From NCBI RefSeq assembly GCF_030272615.1, contig NC_081407.1, positions 375,947,018-376,011,017 on the forward strand: a stretch of DNA of 64,000 bases. The letters are read 5' to 3'. Below are positions 11,515 to 22,685 of this stretch, piece by piece. Within the stretch, counting starts at the first letter, position 1. Every line of letters starts with the position of its first letter. The position numbers were made by a program, and so were the translations under genes. The stretch is from Cryptomeria japonica (lineage: Eukaryota > Streptophyta > Pinopsida > Cupressales > Cupressaceae). Below the pieces are notes generated by a model. It did no database searches. It worked only from the letters and a program-made list of their open reading frames with translations, and was not told the origin of the DNA.

Positions 11515-12431
11515 AGATTCCTCTTTCAGTGAACCCAAAATGGCAAAACTGAAAACTGACTTTTTTGTGCATAGAATACATTAAATCTAAATAACTATTC
11601 TTCAAATGATAGCACCAAAACGATATGGAAGAATTTCCTGAATAAACCCCTTCCTTATTTACTTTGGTTTGCATCTTAAAATGCAAATAAAAGTAATTAG
11701 AAATTATTTAACAATAAACTGAAACAATGTAGCCGTCTAGAAATATACACAAGTAATAGAAAATAATAGCCTTTATTCTTCATTTCAAAAATCAAAGAAT
11801 CCTTGCAAGATACCAAAGATTTACCTATTCGAACTGTAAAGGTAAAAAATGAGCAGTGTTTGAAATAAAACTCGCGTTCTTTTGCATTCAGCTAAGAGCC
11901 AGTTCAACACTAATCAAAACCTTTTACAATGGTGCGTGGAAAACAAATAAACCCACCGCATCTTGAAAAACGCTACCAAGAAAACAAACTGTCTAAGAAA
12001 GTGCTATGATGTTGGGTAGGGTTTGAAACATTTCAAAGCCATGAAGAAAATATCTTGGCTTAATTCCTTTGTATTCGAAAACCAAAATACTTTGCCAAAA
12101 TAAAAAGTTCTTTGAAGTCCCAAGCAATAAAAACATAATGTCATTAAAAAACTTTCAATAGATAATTTTGTTTTGAGATCCGCATAATTGGTGCCACATC
12201 ATCTTATTCATCCACATCATTGTCCAGGTCAAATACAATACGTTTAGTAAGACTAATAAAACAAGATGGTCACGTGTTGTAAAATATCAGCCATTGACTA
12301 TTCAAATGTGGATGAATTAGTAATATGTCATATGGGACATGACATCAACCAATGAGATTCAACTAACCAAGTGAATCATCCAAACGCAATTTTGTCATCA
12401 AGGACAACATAGAAGAGAAGTCAACAACTTT

Positions 12432-14348
12432 TTCATCTATGCCTTGCAATGTTCTCCACAATGAAGAAATTAGGGCTTACATTCACTACAATCTTGAGGA
12501 GCTTGGAAACATAGATATGTTAGATCTTTACAACAAGCATTTGGCTAATTGTTTTCGCAATCTGAAACCAAAATAAAAGGTACTTCAAGACAAGGGTTTC
12601 TCACAATTCATGCATTTTCCATTATTCGATGAGGCAAAATGGATATGGTACATACTTAGTCATGTTCATGATGATTTTATATTGCTTGATATGCCACACA
12701 AAATCACCAAGCAGGTGATCCAAGCCATAATTGACCTAGCTGAAACCGGTGATGTGCCCATTCTGAGGAAATTATCGAATGACACTATGATAGCCACCAC
12801 AGGTTCCAAGTTTGACAGCAGAGCCATGACTATTAATGACATTCTGGAGAACGATGTAAAGTTTGTGTTAATGGTAGTCGGTTACAAGGTTTACCAATCC
12901 AACAGGTACAACTCTATCTCTGGTACCCTATTTACTCTGCATACCAGTTCCTTAAGGATGATAATGATCTGTGCACTACCCTCCTGAATGAATTACTGAG
13001 CAATTTGAAGAAGAGCAAGAAGGACAAAAATCACACATTTAAATATGGTACACTTCTTATTTGCTTAGCTTTGTACTCCCTGAATAAGATACCCAGTATA
13101 AAACAAAAGGTCAAATTGGCCTATGACGGACCAGTGGCCATGCAGATCAAGGAAAGACTATGGGGAGTTGGAGATGCAACAATGAGGATATCTACTCTCT
13201 AGGGATATTTCAAAACCTTCCAAGCTGTAATGGAGAGTACGGAGACAATCCCCAAGGAGGTTGTAGAAAAATACGAGCAAACCATTTGTTTCATGATAGA
13301 TAAGGATTAGTGTGTAATAGAAGTAGTGGAGCCTCAAAGAGTATGGATGATGCCCATGGGGTTTGAAGTTGATTATGTTACACTTGAGGCATATGCCCAA
13401 CATCTTCTCAGTCAATCGGTGGATCCCAACGAAGGGAAATTCGGTACTTTCAAGGAGAAAGACCTCAGTCTGCACATGCGAATTACTGCTCCTCCTAGAA
13501 AGAAAAGTTACTAAGATGGCAAAGGAAGTGGTAGTTCAAATGGGTTTCACCTGGGAGGCGGTGAAGAAAGAAAGGGAAATTCATGCACGGAAAGAGACTA
13601 AGTGTGCTCCTACTCTGGTAGCCCAACTTGCAAAACCTAGCCCATCTGGGAAAGTTGTAATGAAGTAGAAGGAGAAACCTAAAAGAACCTATGTTGCACT
13701 ATCTCTGGTGGCCTCATAAATTGAGTCTAAGAAGGAAGCAAGAAAGATAAAGAAGAAGGGACAATTTGTCATAGTGGTGAGGAATTCGTAGTTTGGTGGA
13801 GCTCAATAAAGAAGAAAGGCAAAATCAGATCATGTTCCTAGTGGAAGGCCCAAGAGATAAAGGAAAGTCAAGACTCAACCTGAGTCTGGTATACAACAAG
13901 GTAAATCTAAATCTGTTCCCTCATTGAAAGTAGATCATTTAATTGTAGATGGGAATTTGAAGAATCTTGGAGCATGTTATGAAAATTTTATTGAAAAGAT
14001 AAGAGAAAAATTGAAGCAAAAGTTGTATTATACCTACACAATTTTAGTAAAGCATTAATTGAATTGGAAAATTCCATTCCAAAAGATTTGTATAGTCTAA
14101 TTGATGCAAGAAAAATGAATGCAAGCAAGATTGGTAGAGAAATGAAGGAGAGGGAACTAGTAAATATATGTAATTTTATTACTCATGGTGAAGCAAAGAG
14201 GCTAATTGAAGAGGCAAACAAGAAGGAATTTAGAAGTAAAAATAGGATTAACAGATTGATGATTGGAAATGTAGAAGAGGTGAGGAAAGAGATAGAGGAG
14301 ATATGGAGGAAGATAATTGAAAATGACCCTCTATACAAGGATGTCTAA
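12432..14348 (+). pseudogene. Decayed unknown gene interrupted by the copia element
   Basis: A coding-like region resumes right after the right copia LTR. One frame (12433 onward) runs through NEEIRAYIHYNLEELGNID, DLYNKHLANCFRNLKPK, a TAA near 12574, then a 125-codon open part (12610-12987) with FDEAKWIWYILSHVHDDFILL and MPHKITKQVIQAI. It then shifts frame to 13005-13475 (TFKYGTLLICLALYSLNKIP; MMPMGFEVDYVTLEAYAQ), shifts again into a Lys-rich low-complexity part (13500-13900), and ends in a charged, probably coiled-coil part (14064-14348, MKERELVNICNFITHGEAKRL). I recall no named domain. It reads like the uncharacterised repeat-borne proteins found in many copies in plant genomes. At least three frameshifts or stops make it dead. 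No transposase or RT motif is visible. Confidence 0.5.
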
Positions 14349-14531
14349 CCTATATGGTGGATGCCTATCCCATTTGGATAGAAGTACTTGAGCATACAAT
14401 TAAATCGAACTCAAGTAAGATTAAGTAAATTAAAAAAAATAGTGGAAATTTTTGGGGTAAGTGAAGTGGTCATTACACATTTCTCTATTTTTGAAGATAT
14501 AGTTTTATGGGTTGTGAGTGTCAAAAATTTC
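14341..14531. repeat. Direct repeat, left copy (about 190 bp)
   Basis: Starts ctaacctatatggtggatgc and aligns with 15785-15972. It begins exactly at the stop codon of the preceding frame. The right end is further duplicated in tandem: tttgaagatatagttttatgg occurs at about 14490 and 14536. Confidence 0.8.
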
Positions 14532-14566
14532 TCTAATTTTGAAGATATAGTTTTATGGTTTATGCT

Positions 14567-15186
14567 TTGTTAAGAGATATATTTGTATGTGAAAAGAAGC
14601 ATATTTTTTATCAATGCATAAAGGCTCTATATATAGAACTTTCTATGTATTGGAAAGTTGATTCATTTGGCATTGTAAATAAATTATATTATTGTTTATA
14701 GAAAAAATTTATGCAATATTATATTGTAGTTTGTATTGAATCTTTCTTTTGAATCACAAGTGATGTGAGATCAAAAGATGTTATACAATGAAACAAAGAT
14801 ATTACTCTATATGACTTAAAGTCGTAACTTAAAAAGTCATTGTATAAAGCTAGTGAGGTATGATATGTTGTAAGTGAGAAATTGATCTGTTGTCAGTGAG
14901 ATGTAAGAAAGCCATTGAGACATTGTAAATTGAATTTTTTTCAGATAAAGCTAGTGAGGCAATTTGATGAGTAGTTTTTATTCCCCAAGAGGGGTTTCCA
15001 CTCATGAAATCTCCTATGTCAATTTATGTGTTGATGTGATTCATGTGTTGCTTTTTCATTTCAGTTATCAACTTTACATTGTTTCATGATCAAATAAGGA
15101 ATAAGTTTATTGAATAGTTTAAAATTCTTGTTGAATTATTATAAAACTGATTTAGCCCCCGTCTAAATGTTATTTGTACTCCAACA
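14567..15186 (+). repeat. Probable solo LTR of a copia-like element
   Basis: The right end (tagcccccgtctaaatg...actccaaca, 15153-15186) matches the pattern of the copia LTR end seen here in reverse orientation (caccccccatcttaaagtg...cttccaaca). Near 14990 there is a ccaagaggggtttccactcatg string equivalent to the gtggaaaaccctcatgggg string of the copia LTRs. A TG at 14567 is the best left end. No internal region follows and no convincing target duplication was found, so the left boundary is uncertain. Confidence 0.4.
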
Positions 15187-15784
15187 TGGGTGACATAAAT
15201 AATTGAAAATATAACTTAGTTATTTTTGGACAGAAGTAGAAGGCCACCTTGAACTTTTTTTCTATAGAGCTATCATTGTGGGTAGAAACCATAGAGAATT
15301 TGTCTAGGACATTAACGCTAGAAATGGTTGCATACCCACCAAACAATTTACATTAAACCATAGTTAGAAACCAAAGGTATATATTTTATGCATTTATCTA
15401 GTAACAAAATAGTTATGTAGGTAGTCTAGGGAGGGAGTTGTCCGTCGTACTCAAAAATTTGAGGATGAGTTGTTGGTCAATGCATACTCAGAAGGAATCT
15501 TGTATGGCTTTTCTTGACTTCTCGAGGCTTTAGGTTGAATTTCAAGGTGGAACTCAAGCTTTTTTATATATTCAGTTTCATATACCCCTAAGGATGGTGA
15601 CCTCGATGCACTCCTAGTAAGGGAGTGTAGTGTTTAAAGAGTGACTCGGGACCTGAATGGTCCCGATGAGTCTAAGTCTCTAGCCAGAGCATTTCCTATT
15701 CTTATGAATAGATACCTACTTTATTTGTGTAGATGCCTATCCTGAATTAGATAGATGAAACCCCTTGTCTTGTATGGACAAATG
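15187..15784. other. Intervening sequence between direct repeats
   Basis: No open frame above background and no recognised motif. It lies between the probable solo LTR and the right direct-repeat copy. Confidence 0.4.
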
Positions 15785-15972
15785 CCTAACCTATATGGTG
15801 GATGCCTATCCCATTTGGATAGAAGTACTTGAGCATGTGATTGAATCAAACACAAGTAAGATTAAGTAAATAAAAAAAAATAGTGGTAATTTTTGGGGTA
15901 ACTGACATGGGTCATTACACATTTCTTTATTTTTGAAGATATAGTTTTATGGGTTGTGTAGTGTCAAAAATT
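15785..15972. repeat. Direct repeat, right copy (about 190 bp)
   Basis: Same orientation as 14341-14531 and nearly collinear, with small changes (gaagtggtcatt versus gacatgggtcatt). The two copies bracket 1.25 kb that includes the probable solo LTR. A tandem duplication or a short-LTR element are both possible. Confidence 0.8.
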
Positions 15973-18369
15973 TCTTATCCCTTTGTAGTTCTCCCTATAC
16001 TTTTGTATCCACTTTAGTGTCCATTCCCCTAGCATCCAAGTAGGATCATTTCAATCCTTGCTTTCACCTGTTTTCTCTCGAGATGCTTTGGACACATTTT
16101 CAACAACAACTACCTTTCAACTTTAGGTTTGCACTAACTATGTGTTTTATTTCCACCAATCCTTTTTTAGCATAATTTATATAGACACTAGCATGCTACA
16201 TTGATATCTACACATTGCGCAAACGTCTTGTGATTTATTAAAATTAAAATTTGGGTTTTGAGCATTTTGAAATTTGTCCCTCACCCAAGCAAGTAGATAT
16301 GTCTTGGAATCCTTTTAAATGGCTTAACAACCTCTTTTTCCCCTCCTATTCTCTCTTTTAAATCTATCTTTCCACATCATACAATCTCTCTTGATTCTGT
16401 CAATAAATATTGTGTTCTCTTATCTCTAACAGGTTTCTCTTGCTCTCTCTTGCTTCCTATAATAGTCTCTAATTTTCTATAGCAATTTCAAGCTCTCACA
16501 ATAATATGTCTAGCTCTCTTGGCTTTCTCAAGCCCAAGCCCATCCAGTAATGTATTTCTCACATCTTTGAGCATCTTGCAGATTTATCACATCCCTTATA
16601 TCAATCTTTAATTTGGCATTAATAATTATTTTTTTTTTTTAACTTAAATAATATTTTAAAGTAAAGTTCTCTTTCTATGAAGGATTATGTATAATTAGAT
16701 TTAAAATTATTAATCAAATCACCAAAATATTTTTAGAAATAAATAAATAATGAATAATTATAGTTTAGAATAACTTAAAGATTAAAATCTTGATTTAAAA
16801 GTAACTTTCTATTCTTTTTTTTTGGCCATGTAAATAATTAAATGACTAATGATTAGTAAATTAAAAATAATTAAATTTATCAAATACCAAATAGATATAA
16901 ACCAAATACAAAAATGTCTATTTCATTAAAAAAATCACTTTTGATAATAAATCAACTTAAGATATATAGGAATTTATGTATCTAACTATTTAAAACAAAC
17001 TATATTTCATCAAATGCAATTATTTTAAAACTATTTATACATATAACAATTTCATAAAATATTTTTTTTTACTTTAAATTCATTTTCTTGAAAAAAGTGA
17101 TTTATTTATCTTTACTTAATGAATTTTGTTTTCCCTTCAAATTCAAGATTAAGTCTTGTGGAAAAGAAGCACTTATGAGTTTTTGAAAAAAATAGAACCT
17201 ATAAAATACCATATCATTATATTAGTATAATTTTACATTATTTTATTTAATTTAAATATAATATTTGGAGAATTATATATTTTTATTAAAACTTCCATTA
17301 AAAGATTCTATTCAAAATGTTGGTTTCTATTTTAAATAGATCTTTTAAAACAAAAGCCAAATGTAGGATCAATATAGTAAGTAGCCTACAACATGTGTAG
17401 TAAAATAGAAACTTGTCTTTCAAATGATAGTTTCAAAAGATTTCATCAAAATAGAAAATTAGATTTTGAATCTTATAGATAAATTAATTTCATATGGTAG
17501 ATTAATGAAATAACTCTTGTGAGAAAACAACTAAAGAACTTATAAACTAGACCCAACAATTGCTATAATAGAATGTCTAGAGCTTTCTAAATTAAATTAA
17601 CAACAATTGAAGAGAATTTCATGCTTGTCTAAAATTGGTGTCCATTTAATCCATTGAACGAAGAGAGAATAAATTGAAGCATATTCTAAAGAAATCAAAT
17701 GAAGAATAAAATATATGTCAATCCATAAAGAACTAAAGAAAATTAGCAAATTGATAACAAACAAGACACAATTTACATAATTCTTGTGATTAAAAATTTT
17801 TGTTAGAAGGTTGCAATTGATTATATCAGACCCTCTCTTATATACACCACTACACAAGAAATTCAAAACTTTACATGACTCCACAAGTAATTCAAATCTT
17901 TATAAGACTCCACAAGAAATTCAAAGCTTTGACAAAGATTTATGAAGGTGGAGTAACAATGAAAGTCAATGAACAAAACAAATAAATTTATTAGCTAATA
18001 TTAAGATCATAATTAGTATTTTAAACATTTTTGTAGCTAATATTAAGATCATAATTAGTGTTTTAAACATTTTTGTAGCTTTTCTTGGTGATCCAAATGA
18101 TTATAAACTAACTCCACAATTTATGGTTTCGCATTTACCTTGTTTCTTCTCTACCTAAGATTCCTGGATAATGTCTATGTCTAGCATGAAAGCTTTAGAA
18201 TGGAATCATTTAAATCTTGAAATGGAAACAGTTTAATGTGTTTTAAATATTGAAAATGTCAATAGCTTGATGTGTTCTGCTTTATATTATTAAAATAGAA
18301 ACATGCGAAGATTAAGATTGCTGATGGCACTAGAAAAATATAAGATGTCTAGAAAGTTTCCTTAGAGAT
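15973..18369. other. AT-rich region, no gene seen
   Basis: Long AT-rich stretch with homopolymers (T-run at 16629-16640, A/T blocks to 17300). No protein motif, LTR end or RNA gene that I can support. A 42-bp tandem duplication lies at 17992-18075. Confidence 0.5.
17992..18075. repeat. Two-copy 42-bp tandem repeat
   Basis: Unit begins tagctaatattaagatcata and ends acatttttg; copies at 17992-18033 and 18034-18075 differ at one position (tagtat versus tagtgt). Confidence 0.95.
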
Positions 18370-19390
18370 AATATTTAAGTTATATTAAGATTATTTACCA
18401 TTACATTACAAAGAGAGACAGAAACTACATTAGTGCTATTTTTCAAAGATGATGTGTAACGGAGAAATCAATGCTTAATATTCTCCACATTCCCACTTGG
18501 AGACTTTTGTTATCTTCCATTTTTGGGAAATGTAAGTGTCAACGGAATTAATAGAGTTTCCCCATCTATAATTGAATGAAAAAAATATAAATTTATAATA
18601 CAATGGTCGACAACTGATCAGTGATCAGAACCCTACACTATTATACCTTCTCTTTCAGTGACATAACGATATGTGTGTGTAATGTGCAGACAGAAAAAAA
18701 TTACTTCCCATTCACAACATTTCCTTGCAACATCTGAGGATTTGATACCATTCCAGGGCCTACAAATATTTGTGGATCATGAACTCCACAGTAGAGACTG
18801 TAGTAGTTCTGCAGTCTATGGCTGTTTGAGAGTCAATCAAGTTATCCCTCTAATTTGAGATTGCCAAATAAATTAGTATCCAAAAACTTCTTGAAAATCA
18901 ACTTCAAACGTTAGATGACAAGGAATCTAGTTTAAGAAAGATTATCTGAATGCTACTTCATTTTGATTTACTGCAAAGAAGGTAAATGATCTAAATGATT
19001 ATAGTGAGGAAACCCTTTTGTCTTGGGTAGGTCTACTAACTGGAGGATACGTGTTTTCTGGGGAATATGTGGAAAGCCTGCAACACCCAACCCGAGTAAT
19101 GAGTTTGTGAAAGAAAAAAAAATGAAAACCACTTCTAACCAATCAAATATAATCGAAGATTTTTAACCCTCTCCATGGCTTCTCGTTCTGAAAGTGGGAA
19201 TAACCAAATAATCCCCTAATTTTATAACAAAACAGGAATCATAGAAAACTAACCCATAAATTCAGCGTATTGAGCAGGCTGAGGGAGCACAACGCTATGT
19301 TCTCCACTGTAAAGGCCGCTTAAAAAAGAGGACAGTACTCTAAAGCATTCCATAACAACATACAAATACCTGTGCATGTTTCCGCTGGAG
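18370..19390 (+). repeat. Duplicated 1.1-kb block, copy 2
   Basis: Aligned in direct orientation to 2350-3480 with internal indels; both run into a BURP coding fragment. The acceptor-like ctgtgcag of copy 1 is ctgtgcat here, so the putative splice site is lost. Confidence 0.75.
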
Positions 19391-19620
19391 AAAGATTTGG
19401 TGAGTGGAACCAAAGTGTCTCTCACTTTAACTGTGGAAAGCATTCACAACACTCCGTCAAATCATTTTGGCAGACGAAATCCCTTTCCCAAAGAGCTCGA
19501 GGGCTACGTTGGGAATACTTTCCACCACCAAGGGAGAGACAGTTTGGTTCAAACAGAAAGTTCAGTGATTGAGAGGAGAATTCGTTCATATAAATACTTG
19601 TTGGATAATGCTATGCATGT
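19375..19620 (+). pseudogene. BURP-domain gene fragment 2
   Basis: Plus strand reads FPLEKDLVSGTKVSLTL (BURP opening, from about 19379), then after a one-base shift ILADEIPF near 19466-19490, the second conserved BURP element (usually FLPR.VAD.IPFSS). The remainder (GETVWF etc.) is only vaguely BURP-like. BURP proteins are secreted cell-wall-associated plant proteins. This piece lacks the signal peptide, the Cys-His repeats and the domain end, and has a frameshift, so it is a fragment of a pseudogene. Confidence 0.6.
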
Positions 19621-19658
19621 AACTAGAAACATAATTAGTTATGTCAAATATGCAGTTG

Positions 19659-20338
19659 GAGTTGGAGTTTTTTTTTTATTGGAAATCGAGAGTAAAAGTA
19701 TCAAAATACAATAAGTTCAAAGGGGGAGGCACTGCCTCATATCAAGTATAGACAAAAATTACATAAAAAGAAGGCCTAATCACCGATCAGCCGAGTATGC
19801 ACAACGGACAAAAGTAGAGTCAAGAGACAAAACACATAGAGCCTGCAACTAGGATAACCAATGACTAAGTTTATCCACCTAGGCAGTCCATCCAGCAGGA
19901 CCTTCCATCCAAGCTATCTCCTTACTTTCTATGATCTTAACAAGCATATGAGGTTGTTCATATGAGGGAGCACTGGATCCATGGATCTCACATATCAGCT
20001 TAGTAAGAGCTTGGTTGAATTTGTCGAGGTCTTTAGTGCACCTCATCCACTCGTAGTCATCCCACCTCTCGAATACAAACATTGTAGCAGCTCCATCTTG
20101 AAGGAACCTAAACAACTTGTCTCTTTCTAGATCCAATATTATAGAGACCTGCATAGCAATATGATAGAAAGTCAGTCTTCTAAAAGACTCAGTAAGAACT
20201 CTCACATGACCTTGAAAAAGCTCTTTGTTCCTAATATCCCAAAGATGCCACAAAATATGGGCAGAAAGAATAGACCAGAGAAGATTAGCATGGCCCTTGC
20301 GCAAGGATGACAGGCATAAATCGAGAGTTGGAGTTTTT
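19659..20338 (-). mobile_element. 5'-truncated LINE with target-site duplication
   Basis: Minus-strand element. A short T-run at 19668-19677 (poly-A tail on the minus strand) marks its 3' end. The 14-nt string GAGTTGGAGTTTTT occurs on both sides (19659-19672 and 20325-20338), a convincing target-site duplication. Inside is an open frame at 20304-19879 (141 codons) with LLWSILSAHILWHLWDIRNKELFQG, the usual start of the region after the LINE zinc-binding RT domain. It is a severely truncated insertion, typical of LINE retrotransposition. Confidence 0.8.
19879..20304 (-). pseudogene. LINE ORF2 C-terminal fragment
   Basis: 141-codon open frame, the only protein in the truncated LINE above. The motif ILWHLWDIRNKELFQG corresponds to the IW..RN...F pattern that follows zf-RVT in plant LINE ORF2. 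The rest is helical and ends in WMEGPAGWTA. No RT or RNase H catalytic motif is left. The first ATG is probably fortuitous. Confidence 0.6.
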
Positions 20339-21224
20339 AGTTTTTAAGATTTTTCTAAATCAATTTTTGATATTTTTCGTAAAATTTCATAAATGCTGAT
20401 TTTTATGATTTAGAAATTTCTTTATTGGTGATGTAATGAACTATCGTGTTTTTAGAAGTTGCGGGTTCTATAAAATACTGTTCTTTTTTATTGTTTATAC
20501 AGATTCTAATTTAACCTCTATATTCAAATGAAATATGATATAATAGATATAAAAAAGAAAATGTCTTTTAAATTAAATTTGCATTTTGAATCTGATTTTA
20601 AGTCTACAGTACTACCATTTTCTTTTACATTGATATAAAAGGTGGCATTTTCAAAATTCATTCAGAGTTCAAATTTAAAATATTAAAATATTAAAATATT
20701 AAAATAACAAATTGATGTTAATATGTAAAAGGTTTGGCCAATCCTGCTTTAATTAATTAGAAAAATTGATGTTAAGAAAAATGGAGGAGAATCTCATTTT
20801 AGTTTTCCCATATATTGGCAATTCTCCCATACATTAGCAAGGTCTAAAGCAACAATAAGAAAAACTCATCCATCATTAACATTATCCTTTTGAGTTTCTT
20901 CAATAATCACACAAGTAAGTAAAATTTAGCAACTATAAACCAAGAAAACTTGTTGATTTAAATGTGGAAGCCTATATGTTTACCATGGGCACAATATGAT
21001 TGACAAGAAATTTGAGGCACCAAGTGAAAGTTATCCACTCCTTTACCCTATTTAGATTATCTTAGTGTGATATTAGTTTGAATAGCTGATGGGGGGAGAC
21101 CCATATAATATCATTATAAATGGCTAGTTTTGGCAATATGACAACACTCTATTTACATAATTATTCAATTTTCACATCTATATTAAAAACTAGTATCATT
21201 TATCTTATTAAATTATTATTTTTG
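20339..21224. other. AT-rich spacer with simple repeat
   Basis: No coding motif. Contains a short (aaaatatt)n-like run at about 20668-20703 and imperfect AT blocks. Confidence 0.5.
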
Positions 21225-21960
21225 ATTAATAAAAAGTGGGATAGGCCCAAACCTTTACATAACCACTAAAAAGAACCACCCAGGGCTCATGAGGAATGCA
21301 CACCTAGCCAAAGACAAAAACCACCAAAAACAATGAGGATCCACCCAACAACCAAACAAAGACCAATGACAAAACCCAAAAACTAACCAGCCACCTACCA
21401 AAGATGCAAATGGATGATCTACTAGGCAGAGGTGTTACCCTCTTGCCAATCTTTACATAGATCTATGACTTTACTAGAGACATAAATTTTCTTGTTAGAG
21501 TCCTTACAAAAGGTGAAACTAACAAAATCCAAATTTTCTTTGACCACATAGTTAGGGGGATCCATTGTAGAAAAGGGAGACATACCACATGCCTCTTACG
21601 CTCTTCTTTTTTGCAATCAATTTCCTCTTGAATAGCCTTCAAGGAAGCTGAATTCTTCAAGGCCATGTCTTGGGTCAGCTTAGATATATTCTTAATTTTT
21701 ACCTTTAGGATCTCTTGACTTTCCTTCAACTCCATCACTGCCTTACTCTCATTTTTGTGAGACACCTTTTTGATAAGGTCATTCAACATACCCTCCACTT
21801 TATACCATTTCTCCAATTTTTCAGCCATATTACTTGTTTGTTGTTTTCCTCCACCAGCCCTAGCTCCAACCTTTGCTATTGCCTCAAGCATGTTAATCTT
21901 GGTTATAGCCACATAACAACTATGAGAAGAGTCATTTAATAACCAAAACCTATTTCCTAA
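21225..21960 (-). pseudogene. Coiled-coil protein fragment in LINE-like 3' sequence
   Basis: Minus-strand frame 21912-21463, 149 codons, Lys/Glu-rich with helical heptads (MAEKLEKWYKVEGMLNDLIKK; SASLKAIQEEIDCKKEERK), then a hydrophobic tail. I do not recognise a family. Its downstream end (plus-strand ataaaaagtgggataggcccaaacc near 21229) resembles the 3' ends of the LINEs at 25.44 and 30.24 kb (agctggataggccaacacc), suggesting the 3' part of a related minus-strand element. Right boundary not visible. Confidence 0.35.
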
Positions 21961-22274
21961 TACTTTCTTCCAACCTCAACACCTTAACATCCAAAGTAGG
22001 GAGGCTAGGATTGGGGTTGGATACATCTTAGTCTTGAGGAAAGGGTTGGATAAATCTTTTTTAATGATCTACAACCCAGCATTACAATCACAGGTATACA
22101 GCATTTCTAGGGCATTTATAGTCAAAGGTTTCTTCCATATAGAGCTTCAGATAGTATAGTTAAACCATAGTTAAATATTAAATTCAAAAGATATTGAAAT
22201 AGATTTAATATTGATCACGAACTATGATCCAAAATGCTCATGTAAAAAATAACATAATCTAATCCATAAATGGT

Positions 22275-22685
22275 TCTAAAACTTGATGTTTTGATTAAGG
22301 GAAAATAGGTTTGTATAGGCCCCTGAAACCCATTACAACAAAAGATCAAAAGATAGTCATTAAAGCACTACAAAAAGAAAGAGACAACAAACATAGAAAA
22401 GACACTTGACTAGCAAACAAAAGGCCAGCAACAAAAAGACAACAAACAACAAACAGGACCGACAGAGAAAAAGCCAAGGCTAGGTAAAGTTCTTAAGCAG
22501 CTCGGCAACTTCCAGCTCCAATTGCTCCATGTTTTCAGCGGTCCAATTAATTTCCTCAATCTTCATACTTTGGCTTTTCTTTTTTCTGGTGCTCGAGCGA
22601 GTTATTCTACCATGACCGGTCTCCTTATCTTCAAGGGTGTCTTCCTTCACATCAGTGATGTCCCCAGAGGCCTTATCCCCTTGGT
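22275..22685 (-). pseudogene. 3' fragment of a minus-strand retroelement
   Basis: Begins (plus strand) with aaaataggtttgtataggccc, similar to the LINE 3' ends in this window. On the minus strand a short frame contains RITRSSTRKKKSQSMKIEE and ENMEQLELEVAELLKNF before a stop and a non-coding tail. It is abutted at about 22686 by a plus-strand RT fragment. Family not resolved. Confidence 0.3.

Larger units (their letters stand above)
3840..12426 (-). mobile_element. Full-length Ty1/copia LTR retrotransposon (minus strand), inactive
   Basis: An 8.6-kb element bounded by two LTRs, each beginning TGTTGGAAGTGG and ending GTCAACA on the plus strand. Read on the minus strand the order is 5' LTR (10680-12426), PBS, gag, protease, integrase, RT, RNase H, polypurine tract, 3' LTR (3840-5389). 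Integrase before RT defines Ty1/copia (Pseudoviridae-type plant element). The flanks gcttt (3835-3839) and acttt (12427-12431) look like a 5-bp target duplication with one mismatch. The polyprotein stays almost entirely in one frame from 10607 to about 5925 but has nine premature stops, then one frameshift. Key catalytic Asp residues of integrase, RT and RNase H are changed to Asn. Confidence 0.95.
10680..12426 (-). repeat. Copia 5' LTR (right), 1,747 bp
   Basis: Direct repeat partner of 3840-5389, same TG...CA ends, carrying sequence missing from the left LTR. It includes a 29-A run at 11484-11512. It contains a TATA-box-like string near 11370-11382, which would put U3 at about 1.05 kb and R-U5 at about 0.7 kb. 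Confidence 0.93.
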
